Below, piece after piece: positions 1-9,966 of a stretch of DNA of 64,000 nucleotides. Source of the stretch: Theocolax elegans (lineage: Eukaryota > Arthropoda > Insecta > Hymenoptera > Cerocephalidae); assembly GCA_026168455.1 (NCBI GenBank), contig CM047426.1:27773058-27837057 (forward strand), written 5' to 3'. Made by a program: the position numbers and the translations under genes. A model generated the notes under the pieces. That model did not search any database and was not told the origin of the DNA. It saw nothing but the letters and a program-made list of their open reading frames with translations. Each line of letters opens with the position of its first letter. The first letter of the stretch is position 1.

Positions 1-269
1 TTATGTACTTTGAATCCGTGCTAGTGTTTAAATGTACGGGCAGCACATTAGTTTTATTTGTACGAATGGTAGTCTGAAGTGTGGTACAAAATTAGATGAA
101 TTTTGTACGAGGGGGAGAATTGTTTCGGACAAAGTCGATGATTACGGAAATTAGAAGTGAGCGCACCACGCGTTTGTAATGTATATGTATGTATGCGTAT
201 GTATATATATACGTATATATGCGTGTATGTATGTATGTATGTAATTATTATATTGCAAGTCATTTTCTC
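1..269. other. unassigned left edge with a TATG/TA microsatellite
   Basis: I recognise no gene here. Positions about 179-244 are an imperfect microsatellite of TATG, TA and GTATGC units. The remainder is AT-rich sequence without motifs I can assign. Confidence 0.6.
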
Positions 270-1130
270 CTATTTGGCCCTCTTAGCGCGAATCGGCAAT
301 GCGATTCGTGGCCTCAAGCCAAACTTACAAGGGAAGTACATGACCTCCGGGAAACGGATCTCATCCTAACTTTGGTATGTCTTTTATAATATAAAAATAT
401 GAAGAAAGCCAAGTTATTTCTTGCCAATGGCCACTTTTACGGAAGTTATTCGACATCCAATAATAATAGCAGTAAAAATTACTTCCAATTCGATCGCTTA
501 TAACTCGAAAACAAATAAAGATAAACAATCGAACCAAAAACCAGAAGAAAGTTGAGTTCAAGTAGATTTGGTTTGAAAAAAAAGAAGCTCAAATTGCTTC
601 ATTTGAAGCAGTTATGAAGAAAATAAGAAATTGAAGATTATTAGGCCAAAAGAAACAATAAATTTTTCATATTAAATTTTGGTTAAAGTTTCTTCAATTT
701 TTTATTTTCTTCATAACTTTGCTTCAAATGAAGCAATTTGAGCTTCTTTTTTTCAAACCAAATCTACTTGAACTCAACTTTCTTCTGGTTTTTGGTTCGA
801 TTGTTTATCTTTATTTGTTTTCGAGTTATAAGCGATCGAATTGGAAGTAATTTTTACTGCTATTATTATTGGATGTCGAATTACTTCCGTAAAAGTGGCC
901 ATTGGCAAGAGATAACTTGGCTTTCTTCATATTTTTATATTATAAAAGACATACCAAAGTTAGGATGAGATCCGTTTCCCGGAGGTCATGTACTTCCCTT
1001 GTTAGTTAGGAGTGGTTTTAATGACTCTGAGACTATATAGACTTCAATTGGGAGTTCGCTCCATGGTACCTGTAGGTCAAACCTCTGTGCAGGGAAGCCG
1101 ACAAGCTTAACTGTGACTGCATGGCTGGAG
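270..1130. repeat. repeat copy interrupted by a foldback MITE
   Basis: The sequence on both sides of the MITE (about 270-327 and 1005-1130) resembles the uninterrupted stretch at about 25785-25950. Shared blocks include GATTCGTGGC, GTTAGGA and CTGAGACTAT, followed by a weaker match. The two loci are therefore copies of one dispersed repeat whose class I cannot name, and the copy at 25.8 kb shows the site without the insertion. Confidence 0.5.
328..1001. mobile_element. foldback MITE, copy 1
   Basis: This 674-bp element is nearly one long palindrome. Its left arm starts CAAGGGAAGTACATGACC at 328 and its right arm ends with the reverse complement at 1001; the arms extend inward to about 575 and 740. 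Both sides carry TTA (325-327 and 1002-1004), so the target-site duplication is three bases. It has no coding capacity. A second member at 51242-51918 has almost the same length and shared internal words such as ATAAAAATATGAAGAAA. A 3-bp TTA/TAA target is typical of PIF/Harbinger, so that superfamily is the best guess for the mobilising enzyme; the assignment is inference. Confidence 0.85.
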
Positions 1131-1487
1131 GGCTAAATGGTGGGAGAGTGTTTGTTTTTGGTGCGTATATACGCAGTTTCTTATGGCTGTAGAGGAAAAG
1201 TACGCTCGGGCAACTTCGAAGTTTTTCGGTAATTATTGGCGATGCATATGTGCGTTTAACGGTTAGGATTTCGGCGGCTAAGCGTGAGCGGAGCTGCTGG
1301 TGAGTGGGTGATCGGCATTATGTATTTTATTGAACTTATTTTTAATTAATTAGTTTTAGTTTCTCGAGAACGTTATTTTATAAGATGTATTATTTGTAGT
1401 ATTCTCTTATTAATATAATTATATATAGATAATATTTATAGTGTATATTTCTTGTATATTTTACTCTTTTCAAATCTGTTTCCTTAT
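1131..1487. other. non-coding stretch, probably LINE 3' region plus flank
   Basis: No gene is visible. The part next to 1488 probably is the 3' untranslated region of the minus-strand R1-like remnant, because the reading frame ends at 1488. It becomes very AT-rich from 1310. Confidence 0.4.
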
Positions 1488-2414
1488 TTAATACGCGAAC
1501 ATCGGGGTTCCATATAAAATTACCGAGCTTACCATTGTCGCTAAGAGGGCTCGCCCTCCTGACACTTTAATCTTAATGACGTCGGGACGGGCTGGTTTTA
1601 CGACCGCTTTAGGTTTTTTGGACACCTTTGGCGGTCCTCCGACATCCTTGGCTTTCTTCAGCTGCGTATTTTGCTGAGCCTCTTTCTTTTTGCCCTTACG
1701 CACTACAGTAGCCCAGTCAAGGACCTTTGACTGGTTCCCACCGGTTTTAGGAACGGATGTCGAAGCATCTGCTGGCCCATTCCTGCTAGTGGGCTGCTTC
1801 GACCCCTTCTTCCTTTTCTCTGGAGGATGCTGAGGTGGTGAGGGCCTTTCCCTCTCCACCGGCCTCCTTTGACGCTCTTCAGCGCAGAAGATGTGCGACG
1901 TTTGGCACATTCCATCCTTACGCGCATCTGCCATTTTAATTCTCGGCGCTGTCGAGCACACAGCACTGCTCACCCGCGCGTATTCATTAAGAGCCCTGCT
2001 TGTTGTTCTCGTCATACTCTTCAGCTCTTTGTGGATGTTGTTCTTATTCAGAACAAACTCCACCAAGATATCTATTTTCTTACGCAGACGGAAGAAAGCT
2101 CTGTCAGCGTCATTCGATATCCCCGTCGAGGGCAGGTCACACGTAGCATTTGATGCTACAGAGGCCGAGTGACCAACCTCCGCAGCACTTACCATTTTAA
2201 CGGTGTGAGTTTGGTCCCCCCCAAAATCCGTGGGACCAGCACTGACCACCGGGGCTTTTACCCGATCGGAATCAGTGGCGGGATTTGACAGAACTGCCGT
2301 GCCCGCTTGGGGTAGTGTTGTTTTAATCTCACTATCCATAATTGGTTTAATTTCGGGGTGCCTTCCCCTATTAGGTTTTGGTTCGCCCCGAATATTTGAT
2401 TTTTTCCGTACCAT
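1488..2414 (-). CDS. R1-like LINE ORF1 (Gag-like) fused to the tail of the RT ORF
   Basis: The frame encodes 308 residues. Residues about 1-285 look like the N-terminal, basic and proline-rich half of an ORF1 protein from an R1-group non-LTR retrotransposon: a charged linker rich in K, R and P is followed by RPDVIKIKVSGG, which resembles the start of the conserved ORF1 core. The CCHC zinc knuckles that should follow are absent. Instead the frame ends with VSSVILYGTPMF, which resembles the segment just after the palm of R1-type reverse transcriptases. The simplest reading is a large internal deletion joining ORF1 to the 3' part of ORF2 in frame. It is a defective copy, not a host gene. The start ATG is the first in the frame; the upstream GT-rich tract would be 5' UTR. 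Confidence 0.6.
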   Translation of the reverse strand: MVRKKSNIRGEPKPNRGRHPEIKPIMDSEIKTTLPQAGTAVLSNPATDSDRVKAPVVSAGPTDFGGDQTHTVKMVSAAEVGHSASVASNATCDLPSTGISNDADRAFFRLRKKIDILVEFVLNKNNIHKELKSMTRTTSRALNEYARVSSAVCSTAPRIKMADARKDGMCQTSHIFCAEERQRRPVERERPSPPQHPPEKRKKGSKQPTSRNGPADASTSVPKTGGNQSKVLDWATVVRKGKKKEAQQNTQLKKAKDVGGPPKVSKKPKAVVKPARPDVIKIKVSGGRALLATMVSSVILYGTPMFAY

Positions 2415-2490
2415 CCATATCTGGAAAGCATTCCCCTATCCACCACCTGGGGAGGCGCCACGATGCGGGACCAGCAAACCCGGCACGGGG

Positions 2491-2550
2491 TGTGTGTGTG
2501 TGTGTGTGTGCGTGTGCGTGTGTGCGCGCGCGCGCGCGTGTGTGTGTGTA
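2491..2550. repeat. GT/GC microsatellite
   Basis: Sixty bases of alternating GT and GC dinucleotides lie upstream of the R1-like frame. Alternating purine-pyrimidine DNA of this kind can adopt Z-form; no function is implied. Confidence 0.9.
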
Positions 2551-3020
2551 ACGTTTGATTGCTGCGCGGATGTTTATTTTATTATCGTGGCTGCTCAGTG
2601 GTATGGTTGAACTTACGGTACTTAAATAAACGTATTTTTCCCGCGTTGCGGCGGCGGTTACCTGTCCGCTCTCTCAGATCTGCAAAGTCGGAAATCAAGG
2701 TCCGGTTTCAGATAACAACCAGGTAAAAATGAAATTTAAATTTGACCGCGAAATAGGGATATCACGTCGAGTACTTGTCAATTAAAAATATATGGTCTCT
2801 TAGGATCACGGAAGGAATTGTACGTGGATTAAAATTCAATTACTCGAACACCGCATTGAATATGTATTAATAAAATGAATTTCTTGAAATAGATATAAAA
2901 AATAAATAACAGACAAAATATCTATTTGTCGCCGAGGTCTACGCTATTTATTATTGTTATTAGTGTTATTATTTATTTCTGCTCGTTGTTGGAATCGTAT
3001 AACGATCAGCTGGACGGTCG
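2551..3020. other. intergenic, nothing assigned
   Basis: I see no open frame, RNA gene or repeat boundary here. Positions 2580-2760 are somewhat GC-richer and may be the 5' end of the R1-like remnant. Confidence 0.4.

Positions 3021-3058
<38 letters not shown>
3021..3058. repeat. CT microsatellite at the edge of an RT fragment
   Basis: A nearly pure CT run of 38 bases ends exactly where LINE-like coding similarity starts, which suggests the 5' truncation point of the RT fragment lies in or beside this tract. Confidence 0.85.
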
Positions 3059-3310
3059 AGGCACATCTAGAGGGGTTCTGCAGGGCAGTGTCCTGGGCCC
3101 ACTGTTGTTTTCCATCTTTATTAATGACCTATCGCATGTCTTAAGACATTCTGATCACATAATCTTCGCGGATGACATCCAGATCTATCACTCTTTCCAT
3201 CCTGCCGATCTCGTCCAGGGTGTCCAGAAAATTTCGGATTATGCAAATGCGGTGGATAACTGGGCGAGGTCGAACGGATTAAATTTGAACGTGAAAAAGA
3301 CGAAAGTGAT

Positions 3311-3324
3311 GATCTTGGGCAGTT
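3311..3324. repeat. 14-bp target-site duplication, left copy
   Basis: GATCTTGGGCAGTT here is repeated at 4166-4179 on the other side of the inserted LINE. It is part of the RT coding sequence of the host element. Confidence 0.95.
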
Positions 3325-4165
3325 TTTTTTTTTTTTTATTTATTGCTTTATTTAATCCCTTCTCGGGATAATTTAGCATTACATTGTTTGTTGCGTTTTA
3401 CATTATTGCATACATTTTTTGTCTAATTACTATAAACTTAAATTTCTAAATTACAAGCGGAGAAGAATTTATACAATATTTTACAAATATATGGTTTGGG
3501 ATCGCAAATTAGTGTTCTTATTCTAAGAGGGGGAAACATTTTTATTTTTCCGAGTTTGAGAAGCAGCTCAATTCTTTGATTTTCAAATAGTGGGCACTGC
3601 CAAAGTATGTGATCGACGTCTTGAGTATTGTGGCCACAAGTGCATTCTGGTGATTCGATCATCTTTACACGATGTAGTGAAGCGGCTAAATTATAATGGT
3701 TTGCTCGACATCGATTGATTGAAACAATAATATTTCGACTAAGGTTGTATTTGCAAACCATGGGGTGGATTTGTGTGAGTAATAAAACTTAAAGTATTCA
3801 ATTCCCTTTTTCAGACCTGAATTTTTATTAATCAGTTTCGTGGCAGCTCTAGCGCTACATTTAAAATTTTCTCTCAAGTCGGAAAAAGGAATACTCAAGC
3901 TTTCGTCGAAAACGTTATTAGTGGCTATTTTAGCAGATAGGTCAGCCTGTTCATTACCTACGATTTTCGAGTAAGAAGGAATCCAAGTAAATTTTATTTT
4001 ACTATTGTTAGGACTGCTTTGGTGAAATTTTAGTATTTTTTCTTTAATATTGAAAATATAATTGTTTGTGGTGATATCTAATTCTCAAGATTTTAATTTC
4101 AGTAATACGCTCAGAGAGTCGGTAAAAACTATAACGTTATTATCATTGTTTTTAATAGCAAAATC
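3325..4165 (-). mobile_element. 5'-truncated I/R1-type LINE with RNase H and CCHC-like tail
   Basis: The insertion ends on the minus strand in AATAAA signals and a poly(A) run (T run just after 3324). The minus strand encodes the end of a LINE ORF2. First comes an RNase H-like stretch around 4140-3900 (VIVFTDSLS, later GNEQADLSAK), with a stop between. It is followed by the terminal cysteine-histidine segment ECTCGHNTQDVDHILWQCP at about 3660-3590, which closes many I- and R1-group ORF2 proteins. The element is bounded by the 14-bp duplication GATCTTGGGCAGTT, proving target-primed insertion into an older RT fragment. A frameshift separates the two halves of the frame near 3690-3760. It is dead on arrival by truncation. 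Confidence 0.9.
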
Positions 4166-4179
4166 GATCTTGGGCAGTT
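4166..4179. repeat. 14-bp target-site duplication, right copy
   Basis: Identical to 3311-3324; marks the 5' end of the inserted minus-strand LINE. Confidence 0.95.
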
Positions 4180-4384
4180 AGGCCTATATTTCGCGCATTG
4201 ACTTGGATACTGTCCCGAAGGTTGTAATAGAAAATAATTTCCTTGACTATGAGTCTGAAGTTAAATAATTGGGCCTTTGGATTACACCTACTCTGGATTG
4301 GTTTCGTCAGAACAGAAAAAGTCTAGTTGACGTTAACATTATAATATCACACCAAGAAGAGTTACATAATATTTTGTATTCTGT

Positions 4385-5930
4385 TTGGAAATTCCGTTTT
4401 GGAATTCTGGTGGAGGATATAATGACCAAAATATGCTATTGTTTTGTCTTATAAAGAAGAAACCATTAAATTTAGAGGAAAACCCAGAACCCAAAGTCAT
4501 TATATGGGAGTATTATTTTCATTATTCTGCCAATCACGTTAAGGTTTGTCAACAGTTTTTGTGCAATTTGTTTGACATAAAAAAAGAAAGGTTTGCCAGT
4601 ATCCAAAAAAAAATTAAAGAATAAAGAATCAGTACAAGATAAACGAGGTTTACACAATAATCATAAAAAATATTTAACCGATGATTTAAAAGAAATAATC
4701 TATGAACATTGCTTATTATTGCCTCATTCCGAATCTCACTATAGTTTAGAAAAAACCTCAATGAAATATTTATATATTTAAATATTTATAAATATTTAAA
4801 TATTTTGAACACCCGGATTTGACTCACGAAAAATTATATAATTTATTTCTCGAATATTACACAGCCAAAACTGGAGAATCAAAGGCTCCCTTAAAACTAT
4901 CAACATACATTAAGTATTTTAATCATAATGTGAATTTTTGTTTTTCAATGCCACGTACGGATGTTTGTAATTTTTGTTTTGAGAATAAAAATAGTGCAGA
5001 GGAAAATATTGCATTTCAAAATCACAAAAAAAGTGTTGAAGAATACAAAATTTTAAAAAAGCAAATGTTATCAGAGAAAAATGTATTATGTATTGAATTT
5101 GATTTTGGTCAAAATATGCCATTGCCGAAAATTCCAGTTTCTGATCAATTTTATCGTAGACTCATTTGGTTACATGTATTTAATGTACATGTTTTTGGCC
5201 CTCATAAACGAAGTTACATGTATTTTTTTATGGAAGGAAATTTAAAGAAAGGAGCTAGTACTGTGTGCAATCTTATACTTGATGCAATACAGCGAGAAAT
5301 GAAATTAGATTGCTACGATAAAATTTACGTATTTTTAGACGGATGTGGAGGTCAAAACAAAAATTATTTGGTTCTTTCTTTTTTATCTTTGCTTTCAAAA
5401 AACTGGAAACTGAAATTCAGCACTTATACCCTGTCCGTGGTCACTCATACTGTTCTTATGATCGCAATTTTGGATTATATGGCCAAAAAAAGAAAAAATT
5501 GGAAACAATAGAAACAGCAGAAGATTATTATAAACTGTTGAAAGTGCAAAAAATCCTCCATTCATTGTAATCAAAGAATTCGAAATAAATGTTTATGATT
5601 TTGAAAAGCTGATACCAAAATAAATTAAAATTCCAAAACAATTGTCTATAAGTGGCGCTGTAAGGATACAATATTTTCCAAACCAACACATAAATGTGTA
5701 TAATTCTTACAATAATAATAAACCCGTTGATTATCTCTTAACATCTGCTATTAGCTTTGATGATTTACTAAAAGTACCCTTGGCGTGCGCTACAGGAGTA
5801 GGTAAAGATAGGTTAAAGGATGTCCAATCATTAATTCGATATTTGAGTCCTAAGGGTAAAGATTTTTTCAATTCTTCTATAGAAAAGGAATTGTTAAAGA
5901 GCCTAAGCAAATGTTAATAAATGTTAATAA
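4385..5930 (+). pseudogene. decayed DNC/GGQN-type transposase (DUF7869-like), copy 1
   Basis: Several frames in order make one protein family. About 4490-4780: an N-terminal helical region with the words DKRGLHNNHKK and SHYSLEKTSMKYL. About 4819-5410: a DVCNFCFENK motif (D-x-C-x2-C), the probable first catalytic aspartate in CIEFDFGQ, and the second in LDGCGGQNKN. About 5420-5570: PVRGHSYCSYDRNFG, a probable third acidic segment. About 5642-5917: a C-terminal region ending in a KDV-x-S-L-I-x-YLSP segment. The same order is seen in the transposase at 45.1-47.2 kb, so I read both as DDE-like transposases of one superfamily. Frameshifts near 4621, 4790, 5410 and 5575 destroy it. Terminal repeats were not found. 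The name DUF7869 is a recollection of where this GGQN motif occurs, not a database result. Confidence 0.65.
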
Positions 5931-6512
5931 AAAAAGAATCAGCAAATGTAAAAAAGAAGTTAGTCCGGTTAAGAAAAGTGATTAAACAATAATTTAAAAT
6001 AAATAATTTAATATAAAATTGTATTGTAAATAATTGTTGTAACTATGTTGTAACAATAAATATGAAAAACTTGAATACGTAAAAAGCGTGTAGAGTTATT
6101 ATATTAAGACTATTTATTCAATAATTATTATTCGAAAAAAACGTACGAAAATGTCTCTGGTTATAGGCGGTTACATTATTTCTCTGATCTCGGCGCTTGC
6201 TCTATCTGCGAAATTTTTTATCCAACTAAGCTGAAATTTTTAAGAAATTATCTTCAAATATAAACGAACAAATCTCTCGCTGGAAGTTTGCGAAGTCTAA
6301 GACTTTACAACACACTTTCGACTACTGAATACTGAAACCGTATTAAAAGCTTGTTATTTACGTTAGGTTCAATCGTTGTATAAAATTTGTTTAAAGTAGA
6401 ATTTTTTACAGGTTTATATTTATCGTTAGACTATATTAAGTATCTGTACGAAAAATCAGGGAATTTCATTAAGATTTGTCAAAGTTACAGCGATTCAATT
6501 TTGAAAAATGGA
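5931..6512. other. AT-rich flank up to the assembly gap
   Basis: No gene is recognised. The first 100 bases may be the 3' UTR of the decayed transposase; they hold several AATAAA-like words. The sequence ends in the N gap. Confidence 0.4.
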
Positions 6513-6612
6513 NNNNNNNNNNNNNNNNNNNNNNNNNNNNNNNNNNNNNNNNNNNNNNNNNNNNNNNNNNNNNNNNNNNNNNNNNNNNNNNNNNNNNNNN
6601 NNNNNNNNNNNN
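6513..6612. other. assembly gap of 100 N
   Basis: Exactly 100 N, the usual placeholder for a gap of unknown size. Any upstream exons of the gene at 7.2 kb may lie in it, and all translations crossing it are meaningless. Confidence 1.
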
Positions 6613-7166
6613 AACGCCCCGCTCCGAGCCATTCCTGGGCCCCACTGTCGGAGTCGATAAATTCTGATCGGTACGAAATTACGGCCAAAAGTATTGAAAT
6701 GTGAGCTCAAAATTGATTGTAGTTGATGTTGACTACCTTCGATAGTTGAGACGAAGTCAATCCCGTTTGTAATATTGATTTTATATGTAACAATTACTTG
6801 TCGGAAACAGTAAAAAAAATTACTTTCTTGCCTCTTTTGATGATATGATTTTTTTTACAAAGTTCGCCACTTTCGTAGACTTGTAACAGATGCACGTGTT
6901 ATATCTATCTATGCTGTTTATTTCTAATAATTAAAAATAATTGTTGTTAAATAAATAATTGCAGATTTATTATTCACTTCTAAGCAATTTAAGACTTTTT
7001 CAAGACTGCCTAATTACGCATAGAAACGTAGTATTACGTATAAAAAATAATATTACATAATAAGTAGATAAATAAATAAATAAGTAAATAAATATATAAA
7101 TAAATATTATGTATAACAACTGAAATTATGATTAATTAACCATCCAAGCCAATCATAATTTTGCAG
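6613..7166. other. intron-like AT-rich sequence
   Basis: No frame is recognised. It ends in ATAATTTTGCAG, a plausible 3' splice site for the exon at 7167, so it may be an intron of that gene. Confidence 0.4.
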
Positions 7167-9241
7167 GTAATTGTACGAAAGGCTAAATCAAAGCAGTACA
7201 GAATTTTGAGAAGCAACGGTCAAACAATTTGCCCAAATGACAGACAAATTTTGAAAAAAATTCTGTCACTGCCATTGTTGCCGGCAATGAAAATTGAAGA
7301 AGCAATAACTATTATTTTAGACCTTATCAAAAACACATTTAGCGGGGCAGATCAGTCTTCAAAAATTAAAAAATGGAATAAATTTATTGAGCATTATTTT
7401 ACTAAAATATGGATAAACAAAATTAAGCCTGAAATATTTAACGTATTTTTGGAAAATGATAGAACCAATAATTATCTTGAGTCCTATCATAGGACACTAA
7501 ATGCGACCATAAGAGCGAAACCAAGCTGCCCTGTATTTCTGAGTAAGTCGAATCATCTAATTATTATATTACATTAACACAATGCTGGTTTTTATTTTCT
7601 CGACCATTCTAATCAATCAAATTCATTTTACGAGATCAAAGTTAAACATAATTTAGTTCAATTCCACATAGATTGCAATCAATAATCATCCTGAATCTTG
7701 AAGTGTAATCGAGGTTGACTAGTTTTTAGAATGGTTAAACAAAAAAGTTTATTTTTATTTAAAAAAGCTTATCATTGTTGCAATCCTTGGCAAAGTTATA
7801 GGAGAATATAAATTAGACAAAATTTTAGCATAAAAATAAGCAAGACCTATTAAATCATTTTTTGTTTAACATTATATCTAATTTTTATTTCTGCTAATAA
7901 CTTTGCAAAGAATCAACCTGTTGACTCAATTTAAAAAAGACAAAATTCATTTGATCTAAACTGATATTTAGGATTTATAACGTTTGTAAAAACGATCATT
8001 AGACAGAAAAAATTTGTCTTTGAGTTGGTAAATAACAAAACTATTAACAAAGTTTTCTTTGTTGCTTAATTCTAATTGTTTAATTTTATCACAAGAATCA
8101 AACGTTCTTGTTTCTATAGTTTAATATCTGTACTTTTAGTTTGGTAAGAAAAGGATTGATTATTACAGGTGGCCTCCTTAACTTAGTTAGTAAGACCTTA
8201 GACGATCTTCTCCGTACTAAAAAAAAGTTAAAGCCGACCACTTTAGCAACAGAGAGAACAAGGTTAAGAGACAATACAATCAGAAACGTTTGGATGGACA
8301 TATTAGCTTATTCACAATGGCCAACGGTAAAATTTCTAAACGAATTGTCGGAATCCGAAGAAAATTCAGTTGATAATTTTGAAGATGGTAAATGTTAATA
8401 TTTAACAATCCGTATAAAATAATTTGTATATTCATTTGCTTAGCCTGATGTCAATAATGTTTTACTGTTGAAAGTAAAATAATACAAGCAACATAATTTA
8501 AGCAAGTTTTTTTCAGATTTATCTTCAACATCCGACAATTACACAGATGATTCCGACGATGAGGATAAAGAAATTGACTTCTTGGACTTTGAATTCACCA
8601 TAAATGTATATATTTTCTCGGCTGTACAGTACTAGCAAACTTTAATATCTTCATATATTGATATTTAAAAAAGCTTTGAAAATCTCTATCAAAATAGTTT
8701 ATTAATCAACATGAAGTTAACTCTTCGGTTATATAAACTTTGTTGTCTTAAAGATCAAATCAATTTCTGATAAAGAATTTCGTTAAAAATTTGGTTTCAT
8801 TGTCCTTTTTTAGAATATTTAATTTCCAGATGGATAAAAAGTTAATTAATTAAAAAAATGTAATAATATTTTTCTGATTTTCTAAAACAGAAGCCACCTA
8901 CCAATCCGATTTCTTCTCAAGATCCTTAACCGATTCCTATCAGTAATCCTCAACCAATTCCTGAACCTGAAGCAACCACTTCCGAACCAACCATTAAAAC
9001 GACTCCAAAAGCATCTTTTACAATTAGTAAACTAGAAAAAGTTAGTAAACTAAAAAGTTAATTAATTAAAAAATGTTATAATATTTTTCTGATTTTCTGA
9101 AACAGAAGCCACCTGCCAATCCGATTTGTTCTCAAAATCCTCAACCGAGTCCTATCAGTAATCCTCAACCAACTCCTGAACCTGAAGCAACCACTTCCGA
9201 ACCAACTATTGAAACGACTCCAAAAGCACAACTAGTAAGCT
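7167..9241 (+). CDS. C-terminal exons of a Mutator-like (MULE) transposase-derived gene
   Basis: Candidate exons are 7167-7541, 8168-8390, 8517-8602 and a last exon at 8891 or 9106. Each has AG before and GT after (for example TTTTGCAG/GTAATT and TTTCTGA/GTAAGT), and the splice phases agree (1, 1, 0), so the joined frame stays open. Exon 1 encodes IEHYFTKIWINKIKPEIFN followed by NDRTNNYLESYHRTLNA. This W/F-N...RTNN-x-LE-x-H pattern is typical of the C-terminal region of MULE/FLYWCH-associated transposases. Exon 2 is basic and helical, exon 3 very acidic (DDSDDEDKEIDF), and the last exon is Pro/Glu/Thr-rich. The catalytic core is not visible and may fall upstream or in the gap. It may be a MULE copy or a domesticated derivative; the kept splice phases favour recent function. 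Confidence 0.6.
8830..9241 (+). repeat. tandemly duplicated terminal exon
   Basis: The block at about 8838-9055 is repeated at about 9058-9241, including the intron end TTTTCTGATTTTCTRAAACAG and the exon beginning AAGCCACCTRCCAATCCGAT. The first copy has a TAA where the second has CAA (after the word for QDP/QNP), so the first exon ends early and the second stays open to a GTAAGC donor at about 9236. Used alternatively, the two exons would give different C-termini. Confidence 0.8.
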
Positions 9242-9379
9242 AGAAACAAAACCAGCCGTACTAAAACAAAATAGAAAAATAAAAGTGAATGATAGTTTTA
9301 AAACAAAATCAAAACGAAAAAAATGAAAAAAATTGATGTAAACTATGAATATTATTAAAAATAGTAAATTAAAAAAACC
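9242..9379. other. spacer between MULE-like gene and Penelope-like element
   Basis: A-rich sequence with no assigned feature. Confidence 0.4.
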
Positions 9380-9586
9380 TAAATTAATTAATATTTTTAT
9401 CGGTCTTACAGTCAATTATATGGGCAGTCAGATTGCCCCTACTTATAATCACCCCCGAAGAATCTATAAAAATAATAAGAATACAAAATAAAAAATAAAA
9501 ACACTAACTAAAAATAAAAACAAATTATTAATATAGCAATCTGACTGCCCCCCTGCACGAAAAATCTACTAACCCCAAATATGCTG

Positions 9587-9621
9587 TCCGACGTTTCGAG
9601 CTCGCTGCTGCTCCTCATCAG
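9587..9621 (-). ncRNA. hammerhead-ribozyme-like core, left arm
   Basis: On the minus strand the arm reads CTGATGAG, a short stem-loop (GAGC..GCTC), then CGAAAC. This is the conserved core of hammerhead ribozymes, which established work reports inside Penelope-like elements. I cannot draw a good stem III with a cleavage triplet here, so activity is doubtful. Confidence 0.4.
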
Positions 9622-9966
9622 GGACTGAAATGAAAAACTATTCCACACGATATTTATACCCTCAAAAAAGCCTCCCCGCTCCAAGGACCCACACCTAAAT
9701 AAATTCACACCAATAAACTAAGTTAAGTTAAGATAGGATGATTAATCTTATTTAATTTACTTGACTCTAACATTAAATTAACATTCTTATCATTCTTAAA
9801 TATATGAATATTCTCAAGACTTTCTCTTTTAAATTTATTCATAATATTTTGTTCTAAAACTTCTACATTATTAAAATCAAATGAATGAACAAAATCTAAA
9901 CAATGCTCTTTCAAACCTGATGTATAAAACATTTTATAATTAATTTTATGATTTATCTTTACGATA

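Larger units (their letters stand above)
3061..4316 (+). pseudogene. Jockey/CR1-type reverse transcriptase fragment, split by an insertion
   Basis: The first part (3061-3324) encodes RT fingers-palm sequence: RGVLQGSVLGPLLFSIFIND, then the catalytic motif FADDIQIY, then NGLNLNVKKTKVMILGS. The match continues after the insertion (4180-4316), ending near LGLWITPTLDW, a segment typical of Jockey/CR1 LINEs. Both RT catalytic aspartates are present in FADD. The fragment lacks the endonuclease domain and has a stop at about 4268 as well as the insertion, so it is inactive. Its start coincides with the CT tract at 3021-3058. Confidence 0.85.

Noticed and set aside
2491..2550. CRISPR-like or regulatory array
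   Set aside because: It is a plain dinucleotide microsatellite; no spacers exist anywhere in the window and the genome is eukaryotic.
6387..6710. Open frames crossing the N gap
   Set aside because: The gap is translated as X; length and continuity are artificial.
9723..9932. Independent minus-strand gene
   Set aside because: It is the inverted second copy of the Penelope endonuclease C-terminus, part of the left arm.
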